Origin: Natronomonas salsuginis
Lineage (GTDB): Archaea > Halobacteriota > Halobacteria > Halobacteriales > Haloarculaceae
NCBI RefSeq assembly: GCF_005239135.1
Contig: NZ_QKNX01000001.1
Span: 434,001-498,000 of the forward strand
Direction of reading: 5' to 3'
Length of the DNA stretch: 64,000 nucleotides
Below the pieces are notes generated by a model. The model made no database searches. It was not told the origin of the DNA and saw only the letters and a program-made list of their open reading frames with translations. Each line of letters opens with the position of its first letter. The first letter of the stretch is position 1. Below are positions 17,153-26,712 of this stretch, in pieces. Made by a program: the position numbers and the translations under genes.

Positions 17153-19627
17153 CTAGTCTGCCCTATTCAGGTTCCAATTAATCGAAGAACAGTTACACCG
17201 GACGCTGACGTCTGAATTGCCTTCTTGCACGGTGCTAATACAGGAGTTGCAGTCTTCACACCAAAGTAGATTAAACAAGTCCCGATACACAGTTACTGCT
17301 GGTTCTAATTCTGCGGGTGTACAATTCGCAAAATCACGATCAGATTCATTCCAGTGAATGTTCGGATTAAGCGCTGTGCCATCTGTCGCTATTCTATCGG
17401 CGATATTAGTCATCTCGTCATCAAGATCTTCAAAATGGGCAATGTCCCGTCCCCATGATTGCTCTGCGGCTTTTGCTTCTCTCACTAACGATTTGTATCG
17501 AGAGATCACACCCTGTTGAAAATCTCCTAGTGTCCATCGGCTATTTGCCTTGAAAGGGACTTTTGCATCAATTCTGTCACATACTTCTCGTAAGAACCAT
17601 TCAGCCATCCGCCGTGTCTGGTGAGCTGCAATCGAGACGTTACCATCACCAAGTTCTGCCTCTATTGTTTCCCACTCCATTTCTGGCCGACCGAGCGTCT
17701 GTGGACCCTCTACAATATCCCAACCAGAGAGTTGAATTGCATTATCAGAGGTGACTACTCCGGAGGAGCGGAGATGACGATGCCAAAGGTCATCATGCGT
17801 AGTAATGAACATCTGGCAGTCCTCACCTGCTATTTCTGACGCTAGCAATCTAGCTAATGGCCGTCGGTGCTCCGCGTCGATAGACATTACAACGTCATCA
17901 AGCATCATTACAGACAGTTCCTCCTGATCCTGGAGCCAGTCAAACAGTGCGAAATAGAGACAGATGCCCATACTATCTTGATGGCCTTCGCTATGGAGAG
18001 CATGCGGTGGATGGCGCCCTCGGTCGTAGAAATCAACCTGCATATCTAACCCTGTTTCTGTCGGGTCCAACCCAACGTCGAAATCGGACTCATCCCCGTG
18101 AATAGCAGTATAATATGTTTCGAACTGGTCTTCTATCTCGTCATAAATCGCGTTTAAGACGGAGTCACGAGCCGAGATAAACTGCTCATGAACGGATTCC
18201 ATGTCACTGGCTACTCGTCGTGACTCACCAGCACGCCGGCTCAACGAAATCATCTCATCGTAACGTTCCTGCGCTGCTTGAAGTGTCTGCCACGCCTCTT
18301 CTAACTCGTCTAACACAGGTCCGTCCGCAATGTGTTCCTCAAGATCCGCAAGCATTGCTTCGACCTGCTCTGGTTGAACCAGGGCCTCTCGTTCATCATC
18401 CGTTAAATTCGCTTGCTGAGGGGGTGATAACGCACCATTGTTGTACTCTTCCTCCCACTCCTCTAGAGACTCTACGAACGCTGTGAGGGAGCCTGAATTA
18501 AATCCATCAACGTCACTGAGTGTTTCACGGAGTGACTCAGCAGTCACACGGACATCAGTTAACAACTGTTGTACTCCTTCTTGTTCTTCTTCAAGAGCTT
18601 TGAGTTTCGACTGTAATTCCTCAGCCTGGTCGATCCGGTCAGAGAGAAACTCATTGAGCTCTCCCGGATCCCAATCCTTCCAACACAGAGGGCACCGTCC
18701 GGCTTCAGGATCGATAGCATCTTTACCAAGTTCGATGAGTTGCTGCCGCTCAAGATCTCTCAGTACATCTTCGTCAGCCTCGATTTCTCGGCAGGATTCA
18801 AGGAACGACTCGGCCGCTTCGAGAAACTCCTCTGCACCACTTCCGAACCACTCTTGCAGTTCGTCAATCCGCTGGCGACCATCCGTCCTGAGCAACGGGG
18901 ATGCAACGACTCTCCGTGAGGGTGACTCTATCCCTCTATCAAACTCCTCCTCTAACTCATCAATCGTATTTCCATTGAGGCATTCCCGAAGTTCGTTCAC
19001 TTTTTCCAAGAGCACCGCGCCAGAATCTTGATCAACCTCTAAGGCAGAATAAAGGCCGTCACGGCGACTTTTCGCTTCCCGTTCAAGTCTACTCGCCTCA
19101 CTGTCAAAGTGATCCGCTGCGTTGCCAAGGGCCAGCCGCCGATCTTTGATGTTACGAAGGTTGAGAAGCGAGCGAATGCTCTCTGAACGATCTCCTTCCT
19201 TTGCAGTAATGAAATCCAGAATTTCATCCCGAGAAAGTAAATGAAGGCCGCGATCAGCCGCGCTTTCTACCGACTCGAATACCGATTCCAGATCACCGGT
19301 GTCATCTTCAATAGACGGGTCGGTCCGGCCTTCGACGCTTCGCCGTATCGTCCCTCGGTCACCGTTTACAGCGATTTCGGCCTCTACCCATGCCTCTTCG
19401 GGGTCAGCATCAATATGGGGCGCATGCCGCCGCTCAGTAAGTGACTGTGACCCCTCCCCTGAAAGTTCACGAATCGATCCAGTAAGCAGAAAATCAATAG
19501 CAGCAATCACCGAACTCTTCCCTGAGCCATTAGGCCCGACAAGAACTACATTCTCTCTTTCCGGATCAAGTGTGAATTCGCCGTTGATGCCTCGGAAGTT
19601 CGAAATTGTGAGGCTCTCAATCCTCAT
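17153..19627 (-). CDS. SMC/Rad50-like ATPase with CxxC hook
   Basis: 824 residues. Walker A VLVGPNGSGKSSVIA (about 29-43) follows an N-terminal LTISNFRGINGEF strand as in RecF/SMC/Rad50 proteins; Walker B VMMLDDVVMSIDAEHRRPLA lies at about 575. Between them are coiled coils split by CPLCWKDWDPGE (about 313), which resembles the zinc hook that joins two Rad50-like molecules. After the ATPase head is an extra C-terminal domain ending with CEDCNSC and CNC cysteine pairs. It probably senses or clamps DNA. Its start overlaps the stop of the 65-residue gene by 11 bases, so they are coupled. Similar ATPases occur in Lamassu-type and other defence systems, but no nuclease partner is adjacent, unless the neighbouring McrBC serves. 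Confidence 0.75.
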   Translation of the reverse strand: MRIESLTISNFRGINGEFTLDPERENVVLVGPNGSGKSSVIAAIDFLLTGSIRELSGEGSQSLTERRHAPHIDADPEEAWVEAEIAVNGDRGTIRRSVEGRTDPSIEDDTGDLESVFESVESAADRGLHLLSRDEILDFITAKEGDRSESIRSLLNLRNIKDRRLALGNAADHFDSEASRLEREAKSRRDGLYSALEVDQDSGAVLLEKVNELRECLNGNTIDELEEEFDRGIESPSRRVVASPLLRTDGRQRIDELQEWFGSGAEEFLEAAESFLESCREIEADEDVLRDLERQQLIELGKDAIDPEAGRCPLCWKDWDPGELNEFLSDRIDQAEELQSKLKALEEEQEGVQQLLTDVRVTAESLRETLSDVDGFNSGSLTAFVESLEEWEEEYNNGALSPPQQANLTDDEREALVQPEQVEAMLADLEEHIADGPVLDELEEAWQTLQAAQERYDEMISLSRRAGESRRVASDMESVHEQFISARDSVLNAIYDEIEDQFETYYTAIHGDESDFDVGLDPTETGLDMQVDFYDRGRHPPHALHSEGHQDSMGICLYFALFDWLQDQEELSVMMLDDVVMSIDAEHRRPLARLLASEIAGEDCQMFITTHDDLWHRHLRSSGVVTSDNAIQLSGWDIVEGPQTLGRPEMEWETIEAELGDGNVSIAAHQTRRMAEWFLREVCDRIDAKVPFKANSRWTLGDFQQGVISRYKSLVREAKAAEQSWGRDIAHFEDLDDEMTNIADRIATDGTALNPNIHWNESDRDFANCTPAELEPAVTVYRDLFNLLWCEDCNSCISTVQEGNSDVSVRCNCSSINWNLNRAD

Positions 19628-19814
19628 CGTTCAAAACACTCTCCTCAACTCTCTCAATGATACGCTCCTCACCGCCGAAATCCTCCTCGTCAAGCAACCC
19701 TTCCATCTCCTCGACAATCTCAAAATCAACATCAGACTCCTGCAATTGCCGCATAAACTCGCCAACGATCCGATCCTCAACATCCGCATCGCTGAATTCC
19801 TCATCGGGAGTCAT
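19617..19814 (-). CDS. Small acidic partner of the SMC-like ATPase
   Basis: 65 residues, with more than a third Asp/Glu (MTPDEEFSDADVEDRIVGEF…), predicted helical, no cysteines. Its stop overlaps the ATPase start by 11 bases, which argues for a stoichiometric partner. An AT-rich stretch (about 19838-19852) upstream could be its promoter. No family is recognised; a role as regulator, adaptor or DNA mimic is inference. Confidence 0.62.
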   Translation of the reverse strand: MTPDEEFSDADVEDRIVGEFMRQLQESDVDFEIVEEMEGLLDEEDFGGEERIIERVEESVLNDED

Positions 19815-19995
19815 GTAGATAGCCCCTCACGGGGTGTTAATTAAATTACTCATACTTTGGAGGGTTTGTTCATATATGTGTGATCAACTCACGTCTCTCT
19901 GGTATGTGTCCTAAAGGGAAATGTGAGCGGAGTTGGTTAAGTTAGCCGGTAGTCGGGTTATCGGCATTGATCTCAACCATTCTTGATATTTGCAC

Positions 19996-20626
19996 TCAGA
20001 ACATCTCCTTAATGATCTCTCGGCACGGTTCTATCGGGAAAATAAACTTTTCAGCATTTCGAGTGTAGTATTCATCAAGCTTGGTCGAGAGGTACTGATA
20101 GACGTCTGAACCAGACTCATATCCCCACTGGTCCGCGAGTTCATTGTTACTGGTCGGAGCCAGCTCAATGATGTCCTGGAGGCGATCAAGTTCCTCCTGA
20201 TCTAACGGACAGTCCGGCCACGAGTCGCTATTATTCGACTGGCCTTCAGACAACTCCACAGGATCAGATTCCACTGAAGAACCTGGTGACGAACCTCCCT
20301 ATGAATCAGCAGGTCCTTCTCCGAACTTGGCACCGCCATCTCCTGTGCTGCTTCGAAGGGCGTCTTGGGCTTGGTCGGGGGATCGTGATAGATCTTGTAT
20401 AATCCCAATACCTGTTGTACTGATTCGGCGGCACTTCGACTGCTCACGGACGGGGATCATGCACGCCCCATTCGGTTTCAGGGACTGGCGCATCCCTGTA
20501 GGTGACTTCCGCTAAGAGGATTGCCCTGAACGAGGTGAAGCAGACGTAGACGTTGTTATAGACATGACCGAGGAAGTCCTTAAGTAGGGTCTCTAACTCA
20601 TCCTCTATGAGTGGTAGAAAATACAA
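19996..20626 (-). pseudogene. Broken HTH-like gene (one frameshift, one TAG)
   Basis: Three minus-strand pieces join into one plausible protein. Piece 1 (20626 to about 20470) reads …LEDELETLLKDF-like helices to PVPETEWG. A one-base shift then leads into ACMIPVREQSKCRRISTTG… down to PADS, a TAG at 20299-20301, and in the same frame GGSSPGSSVESDPVEL… to MF at 19996. The last 92 codons form an intact frame by themselves (from GTG 20274) and contain a helix-turn-helix-like stretch (LAPTSNNELADQWGYESGSD). I infer a decayed gene downstream of the coiled-coil protein gene; the C-terminal 92 residues could still be made. Family not recognised. Confidence 0.5.
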
Positions 20627-20649
20627 ATATAGTAGCCGGAGGAAAACAT

Positions 20650-21831
20650 CTACTGGCAGGAGTTACAGCCGGAAGATTCGGTTGTAAGCCGAATTGGATT
20701 CATCCCATTCAATTGTTCCCCGCAGTTCTCACAAGCGACCGATCCTGTGACTCCTTCGCCGACAGCATACGGTACACGAATCGACTTGGAGTGGTTTCTT
20801 TGCTGGAGATGAATATCTAATTCCCCACGTTCGTAGGTAACGATAGTCGCCGTAGCGGGAACAGTACTCACTTCTAGCGAATGCCGTCGAAAAATCTGGT
20901 TTCGTTTCTCACGATACCCATTTTGCTTCTCTTCGAGGAGTTGTTCCCGGTCTGATTCAAGGGACTCTTGTTCGGACTGGAGTTCGTTGCGCTGTTGGAG
21001 GAGTTCGACCCGTTTTCGCTGTTCGGTCACGTCGTTGATTTCTCTGGCTAAATCTTGGACCCGATCTGTGAGCGAGGAAATCTCGTCTTGGACGTCGTCA
21101 AGTCGTTGCTCTTGGAGTTGACGGTATTCTTCAAATTCTCTTTCCGCAGCTCGTGTCGCCTCCTCTCGGGTTTGTTGTAGTACCTCCTCCACAGCGTCTA
21201 AAGCGATATCTTGCGCGTCCTTGAGTGGTTTTTCTAATGACTCAATCGAGATTTCCGAACCGCCGTCCTCGGATGTCGGCTCCAGTGGGTCCATGATAAG
21301 GTCAAACATGAGTTCCGACACTGTAGTTGTCAAGTTCGGCAGAACTTCTGAGGAGTTCGTATCGACAGTGACGGCTTCAAGTAAATCCCTCTGATATTCG
21401 CTGACTGTTTCTACTCCGATCTCGACCAGTACAAAGAGCGCCGTTCTGTCATAGTATGGAACGAAGTTCGCTGACTCAACCTGCGCGTCACTTTCCAGTA
21501 TCCAGTCAGGATACAAATAGTCTCCCTCAACCTGTTCGGTGGTGACGGTTATCGTTCCGACGGGAAACTGATCGGCCACCTCAGAAAGAAGTTGCTGTGC
21601 AAATCGGCTATCCGGTGAGAGAGCCCATTCACCCTCACCAGCCTCGGTCTCTTCAACTTCGATCAGCAGGTCGAATTCCTTCTCTTCGAGGAAGTCAAGT
21701 TCTACATGAGAGGGAAGTTGAATATGCCACCTGTGCCCTTCGTCTCGAATCGAGGCACCGATCGTTCGCAAATAGGACTTCGTGAACCCCTTTATAACCC
21801 GCTGTGTCACTGGATGCGATGCATCAGTCAT
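20650..21831 (-). CDS. Coiled-coil protein with C-terminal zinc ribbon
   Basis: 393 residues, overlapping the end of the helicase gene by eight bases, so translated with it. Residues 1-190 form a mixed alpha/beta domain; about 205-320 are a long charged coiled coil rich in Gln, Glu and Arg; the C-terminus has CENCGEQ and CNSCQ, a zinc ribbon. In many SNF2-type proteins such a coiled-coil extension is fused to the helicase; here it is a separate gene. I infer a helicase accessory protein that dimerises and contacts DNA or the other system subunits. No enzymatic motif is seen. Confidence 0.72.
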   Translation of the reverse strand: MTDASHPVTQRVIKGFTKSYLRTIGASIRDEGHRWHIQLPSHVELDFLEEKEFDLLIEVEETEAGEGEWALSPDSRFAQQLLSEVADQFPVGTITVTTEQVEGDYLYPDWILESDAQVESANFVPYYDRTALFVLVEIGVETVSEYQRDLLEAVTVDTNSSEVLPNLTTTVSELMFDLIMDPLEPTSEDGGSEISIESLEKPLKDAQDIALDAVEEVLQQTREEATRAAEREFEEYRQLQEQRLDDVQDEISSLTDRVQDLAREINDVTEQRKRVELLQQRNELQSEQESLESDREQLLEEKQNGYREKRNQIFRRHSLEVSTVPATATIVTYERGELDIHLQQRNHSKSIRVPYAVGEGVTGSVACENCGEQLNGMNPIRLTTESSGCNSCQ

Positions 21832-23623
21832 CGTCTGGCCCTAGGTCAAAACCCTCGAAGACACCACTATTGAAGTTCTGAACCTTCTGTGCCAGTTCCT
21901 TCTGTTCCTCAAGATCAACCGCCATTGCGTCAAAATCGTTCTCCAAATCGACTTCTGAACCCGCGTTCACTAACCGTTCGAAGATTTCATCTTCGAAGCT
22001 CCTGCCGGAATCTTCGAGTCTGCTCAGTATCGTACTTAGTTCTCCCACTGTCTGTTGGAACAAATCGATCTTATGGTAGAGCCTGTCGAGTACGTACTCC
22101 TCGATAGTGTTTTTCAGTCCCATATTGAAGATGTAGACCTCTCGTTTCTGCCCGATGCGATGGATGCGACCGATCCGTTGTTCGACTCGCATCGGATTCC
22201 ACGGCAGATCATAGTTCACCATAATGTTACAGAATTGAAGATTGCGACCTTCGCTCATCGCATCAGTGGATACGAGTACACCGCCCTTCTCTTCGAAGCG
22301 CTCGACGATGTCCTCTTTTTCTTGACTCGAATGACCACCATGGAAGGCGTGAGTCGTGTATCCCTGCTTATCTAATGCCTTGATGACTTCCCGTTGGGTC
22401 GGCCGGAACTGTGTGAAGACGATCACCCGCCCCATGTCCACGTGCACTCGGGCCTCCTCGACGATGTCGAACAGCCGCTCTTGCTTCGTGACGGTATCGA
22501 TGGCCTCGATCTTTTCAAGGATCGTCCGGAGTTCATCGCGGTGCGTCAGCTCGTTGCGCTCCTCCAGCTGCATCCTGATTGTCTGTTCTAGCGCAGCTGG
22601 ACTGCTTACGACCTCCTTCTGAAGAAGCATCAACACCAACTTCTGACCTTGATCTTGGCTGTAAGCCTCACGGACATAGTCTGAGACCGAATTATATAGG
22701 TCCATCTCGGCAGCCGATGGTTCGAACGTCCGCGTGTCGATAATACGGTCGGTGAAGTCGATGTCTGCATCCTCACGCCGGTTGCGGATCATCACCTGCC
22801 CCAACCGATTCTGAAGCTCGTCCCGGTTTACCAGCGTCTTCTGGTTTCGGTTTACGAAGTAGTGGTGGAACGTATCCCGGCTTCCAAACAACCCGGGTCG
22901 GAGGAGAGAAACGATATTGTAGAGGTCAGTGAGTTCGTTCTGAATCGGTGTCGCGGTGAGGAAGAACGCGTAATCGTACGTCAGCTTGTCGATGAGATCG
23001 TAGCGGTCTGTCTCCTCGTTTTTGACGTAGTGAGCCTCGTCGAGCACAAGCACGTCCCACTCCCGGGCGAGAACAGTGTGCCTGAATCTGTCGCTCTTGG
23101 CCGTATCGATGCTGGCAATAATGTAGTCGTGAGCATCGAAACCACCAAACTCGCTATCATAGTTGCAGACGAATTCAAGACCGAACTTCTCCCTCATTTC
23201 GGCCTGCCATTGCTTTGCCAGTTGTGCGGGAGTGAGAATCAATACAGAGTCATTGGTCTCACGGTAGTGCATCTCCTTCAGAATCATGCCAACCTCAATG
23301 GTCTTCCCGAGGCCGACTTCGTCAGCGAGGAGCGCTTTCCCGTCCATCTCGAAGAGTGCTCGATAGGCCGCGTCCACCTGATGTTCGAGGAGCTTGACTT
23401 GCTCCTCGTCAACGTGGGAGAGCGATCGGAGTTCGGTGTCTGGTTGGCCAACTAAGAGCCGATTTGCAACGACCGTCTGCCGGTGGAACGAAAAATCCGA
23501 AACTCCAGAAGAATAGGAATCAACAATGTCCTCTGCGTTGTCGTGCGTGACCTCAATATCGACGAGGTCTTGCTCATCCATATAGTAGAAGAACCCTGTC
23601 GAATGGTATAGAGGTTTTGTCAT
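21824..23623 (-). CDS. SNF2-type DEAD/DEAH helicase
   Basis: 599 residues with all SF2/SNF2 motifs: ADEVGLGKTIEVGMI (Walker A, about 100-114), ILTPAQLAKQW (Ia), LVLDEAHYVKN (II, about 205), FFLTATPIQN (III), VIVFTQFRPTQRE (IV), LVSTDAMSEGRNLQFC (V) and QRIGRIHRIGQKR (VI, about 485). It belongs to the RapA/DrmD-like group of dsDNA translocases. It leads a two-gene operon with the coiled-coil protein and is divergent, across 55 bases, from the McrB-like gene, so the two operons share a promoter region. In context it is the likely DNA-scanning motor of the restriction-modification cluster. Confidence 0.88.
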   Translation of the reverse strand: MTKPLYHSTGFFYYMDEQDLVDIEVTHDNAEDIVDSYSSGVSDFSFHRQTVVANRLLVGQPDTELRSLSHVDEEQVKLLEHQVDAAYRALFEMDGKALLADEVGLGKTIEVGMILKEMHYRETNDSVLILTPAQLAKQWQAEMREKFGLEFVCNYDSEFGGFDAHDYIIASIDTAKSDRFRHTVLAREWDVLVLDEAHYVKNEETDRYDLIDKLTYDYAFFLTATPIQNELTDLYNIVSLLRPGLFGSRDTFHHYFVNRNQKTLVNRDELQNRLGQVMIRNRREDADIDFTDRIIDTRTFEPSAAEMDLYNSVSDYVREAYSQDQGQKLVLMLLQKEVVSSPAALEQTIRMQLEERNELTHRDELRTILEKIEAIDTVTKQERLFDIVEEARVHVDMGRVIVFTQFRPTQREVIKALDKQGYTTHAFHGGHSSQEKEDIVERFEEKGGVLVSTDAMSEGRNLQFCNIMVNYDLPWNPMRVEQRIGRIHRIGQKREVYIFNMGLKNTIEEYVLDRLYHKIDLFQQTVGELSTILSRLEDSGRSFEDEIFERLVNAGSEVDLENDFDAMAVDLEEQKELAQKVQNFNSGVFEGFDLGPDDD

Positions 23624-23678
23624 TCTAACTCTCGTCTTAGGCGGGTTTTTATTAGTAGAGGGTCACATTAATCAGCAA
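23624..23678. promoter_or_regulatory. Shared divergent promoter of helicase and McrB-like operons
   Basis: Only 55 bases separate two divergent start codons. The AT-rich ggtttttattagtag (about 23643-23657) can serve as TATA element in either direction, 20-35 bases from each start. Co-regulation of the two operons is inferred. Confidence 0.45.
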
Positions 23679-24914
23679 ATGAGTAGCGGGAAGCCGCGGT
23701 TTCAAGAGTACGACCGCGATGAAGCGGAAGAATATAGCGGATTCCTCCTGACGAACGCGCCGACTGCAGAGGACTTCATCAAGCAGACAACCGACCCGAA
23801 GGCAATCCGCTATCTAGTTGAAACACATACGATCGACGTCGACGTCCCTGGCGCTGGCACCAAGATAAAGGAAGCTATCCTCACCTCTGAGACAGCACCG
23901 CTCGATGTGAAGCAAACCGTCGCACAACGCAACGTAGACCTGGACGACATTATTGTGCCAGAAACCGTCGAGCGCAATGCCCGAACCGCTCTTGCGGTCG
24001 GCAAGCCAATTGTTTTCTATGGGCCGACAGGAACTGGAAAGACGTATTTTGCCAAACAACTTGCACTGGAAACCTGTATCGACTACGAAGTGCATACCGC
24101 GACGCCGACGTGGACGCCAGCGGATATCACGGGGAGTATTCAGCCTGAGACGGATGACGGAGAGATTACGTACCACCGGCGAGCAGGCTGTGTTTCCCGA
24201 GGAATCCAAGAGGCAGAGCGATACGGCGACAACTACGCTGTCATTATCGACGAGATCACCCGCGCCGACATCTCACAAGTCTTCGGTCCGTTGTACACGG
24301 CTATCGAGGACGATAAACAGGTGATTTTCCGTGATGACGATGGAGACGGACTCACCTTGACCGATGATTTGAAGCTCATTTGCACGATGAATATGTCTGA
24401 CCGGACTGTCAATGAGCTTGACAACGCCATTACCCGTCGGTTCGCAATGATCGAGTTGAGTCGTTACGACGACGATGATCGGGCAGCGTTATTCGATGAC
24501 TGGATTGGAGAATTAGAATCAGGCCCGGACCTAAATATCGATCTCAGAAAATTACATACACTGTTCGAGCGCCATCATCGAGGAATCAATGAGGGGACGA
24601 CGACGAGTGCCGAAGGTGGGATTATGGAGTTCGGTCCGATGCACTATATCGACGTGACAAAGTTCCTGAAGCACGCCTGCAAGCCAAGCGGGCCATACTC
24701 GGGAGAGGCGAGCCTGGCAGTCGGACAAGCATTTGCGACCTATATCGCGCCACGGCTTCTGAACACCGCCTCACTACCACAGATTAACCGGTTGGCAAGC
24801 CACTACGATTCGCTTGACGATCAGTTTTCCTTCGATTTGAGTGCCCCTGCCGATCTTGCTCGTCGGCAAGCCGAAGCAGAGGAGCGTGAGATGGGCGTCA
24901 ACGCTTATGAGTGA
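23679..24914 (+). CDS. McrB/MoxR-like AAA+ ATPase (short form)
   Basis: 411 residues, far shorter than McrB because the DNA-recognition domain is missing. Walker A VFYGPTGTGKTYFAK (about 112-126), Walker B VIIDEITRADISQVFGPLY (about 188-206), sensor ICTMNMSDRTVNELDNA and arginine finger ITRRFAMIEL are all present and are of the McrB/MoxR (AAA_5) type. The stop overlaps the start of the McrC-like gene by eight bases. It should form a ring that powers or loads the McrC-like nuclease, with substrate choice supplied by other subunits, perhaps the divergent helicase. Expressed from the shared divergent promoter. Confidence 0.85.
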   Translation: MSSGKPRFQEYDRDEAEEYSGFLLTNAPTAEDFIKQTTDPKAIRYLVETHTIDVDVPGAGTKIKEAILTSETAPLDVKQTVAQRNVDLDDIIVPETVERNARTALAVGKPIVFYGPTGTGKTYFAKQLALETCIDYEVHTATPTWTPADITGSIQPETDDGEITYHRRAGCVSRGIQEAERYGDNYAVIIDEITRADISQVFGPLYTAIEDDKQVIFRDDDGDGLTLTDDLKLICTMNMSDRTVNELDNAITRRFAMIELSRYDDDDRAALFDDWIGELESGPDLNIDLRKLHTLFERHHRGINEGTTTSAEGGIMEFGPMHYIDVTKFLKHACKPSGPYSGEASLAVGQAFATYIAPRLLNTASLPQINRLASHYDSLDDQFSFDLSAPADLARRQAEAEEREMGVNAYE

Positions 24915-26703
24915 TGCAGTTAGGTACGAGTACGGGACATCCCTGTGCACGGTTCAAGAGGACCAAAAACTAGTCGTTGAGAACTGTGACCCGGCTACGA
25001 TCCGGGAAGAACTCGAAGCGGCGAATTTTCAGCGAAATGATGCCCGATTTGTTAAGCGCCGTGCCAGATTGCGGTCAAATGCATCGGATGATGAGGACGA
25101 TTCACTACAGGTACTCGCGGTCCGGGTGGCGGAGGACACACTCCACGTCGAGCCTTCAGACGTCATTGGTATAGTCGGTCTCGTGCCCGGGATGAGTGTA
25201 CAGATCGAGCCGAAAATTGAGTGGGGCGATGTTGTTCGGATGTTATTGACGGTCTACGATATTGACCGGACACAAACGCCATACGGAATTCCGCTCGAAG
25301 AGCTGACCTCAGGTGGCATTGAAGCGTCCCGCATTATCGCTATCTTGGCTATCAATTATGTCCACGGTGTTCGGACGATCAAACGAAAAGGATTCATCCG
25401 CGATCTCAACATTCAGCGACGAAATGGCTTCGAGGGGATCGGATCTATCGATATGTCACAAACGCTGATGAACCAAGCGACCGGGAAACCGGAACCTGCT
25501 TGGATTGAGTCGCAGGTGGATTACAGCAACGTCGTTAACGAAGCAATTCATATGGCGGGCAAGCTCCTTCTTCGTCTCCTTCACCGGGACTCTGAGGAGG
25601 AGCAGCATCCTGGCCATGGGGCGCTTCTCTCTATGGTTCATCAAGAGGTCGAAAGGATGGAAGACCTTGGAATCGGGAGCAGACAGCAACGGTTAGGCGA
25701 GTACAGGCAACTGACGCTGAATGCCCTTCCTCGGCAACGTCACTATTACCAGCGCGCGCTTCACACGGCACACTCCGTTCTAGCGTCTACGCTACTTGCA
25801 CAGACTGGAAGTGGCCCCGAAGAACTACTTGTTGACTATGCACTAAGCATGAACGCTCTTTTCGAGGATTATTCACAAAAGGTTCTGGAGCGTGGCCTCC
25901 AATCCATTGCAGAGATAGATCACCTCGACCAGCTCACGAACCTCGAAATCGATGCAGAGCCGCCGCTAGAGCCTTTTGAAGGAAACAATCAGGCGAGCTA
26001 TTATCCAGACCACCTGGTCGTCGACAATGATGTGACGCTTGCGGTGCTGGATTCGAAGTATTACCAGGAAGGAAAAAATCCCGCCAATGAAACGAACTCT
26101 CGGTCCCGAATGTTTTCCTATGCCTATCTCACCGAGACCGATCGGATGGCATTTCTTTGCCCACAATTCCACCGGACCACGTTAGTAGTGAATAACATCG
26201 ATGCATCGGTCGATATTCTCTCTCCAAATGGTGGATTTAGTTGTGAATCCTATGAATCCTTACTCCACGAGTATCTCCTTGAGACGATTGAACTACGGTA
26301 TCCTGAAATCGGCGTTTTCAATTCAGTCCGGGAGGGAATGCTCTGTCTCCAAGGCGTCTCAGAGGAAGACCTTGCGGCCATTACAGAGGTTGAGGGCCCC
26401 TTCGGAATTAGTAACCCGTCTACGTTCGCGTCGAAAGTGATTTCGGCGATCTCATTCTCGACCCATGGGCCCGGGAAATTAGAGCTAGAGAACAGCGGGG
26501 GATGGACAAAATCCCGAATTATTGAGAGATGCAACAAGAAGGACGATGAGGATCGTCCAATGTATCCACAAGATCAGACCACCTGTGTTCCGGTCTATAC
26601 ACCCGATGGCGATACCGGCCATGGCACGATCACGTTGAATTTCTTCAGACAAGAAGAGGATGGCTTGATAACTAAACTCGAAGAATCGCTTTCGCTTATA
26701 TAA
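24907..26703 (+). CDS. McrC-like PD-(D/E)XK nuclease (long form)
   Basis: 598 residues from ATG 24907, overlapping the ATPase stop; an upstream frame extension is rejected. It follows the McrC plan: an N-terminal beta domain (IGLVPGMSVQIEPKIEWGDV), helical middle, and nuclease core YYPDHLVVDNDVTLAVLDSKYYQ (about 360-385; D…D-S-K). It is about 170 residues longer than the McrC at 12364, the extra part being C-terminal (from about residue 450) and unassigned. Residues for metal binding look intact. It forms an operon with the short McrB-like ATPase and converges on the 135-residue gene. Confidence 0.78.
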   Translation: MSDAVRYEYGTSLCTVQEDQKLVVENCDPATIREELEAANFQRNDARFVKRRARLRSNASDDEDDSLQVLAVRVAEDTLHVEPSDVIGIVGLVPGMSVQIEPKIEWGDVVRMLLTVYDIDRTQTPYGIPLEELTSGGIEASRIIAILAINYVHGVRTIKRKGFIRDLNIQRRNGFEGIGSIDMSQTLMNQATGKPEPAWIESQVDYSNVVNEAIHMAGKLLLRLLHRDSEEEQHPGHGALLSMVHQEVERMEDLGIGSRQQRLGEYRQLTLNALPRQRHYYQRALHTAHSVLASTLLAQTGSGPEELLVDYALSMNALFEDYSQKVLERGLQSIAEIDHLDQLTNLEIDAEPPLEPFEGNNQASYYPDHLVVDNDVTLAVLDSKYYQEGKNPANETNSRSRMFSYAYLTETDRMAFLCPQFHRTTLVVNNIDASVDILSPNGGFSCESYESLLHEYLLETIELRYPEIGVFNSVREGMLCLQGVSEEDLAAITEVEGPFGISNPSTFASKVISAISFSTHGPGKLELENSGGWTKSRIIERCNKKDDEDRPMYPQDQTTCVPVYTPDGDTGHGTITLNFFRQEEDGLITKLEESLSLI

Positions 26704-26712
26704 TCGGTGTCT

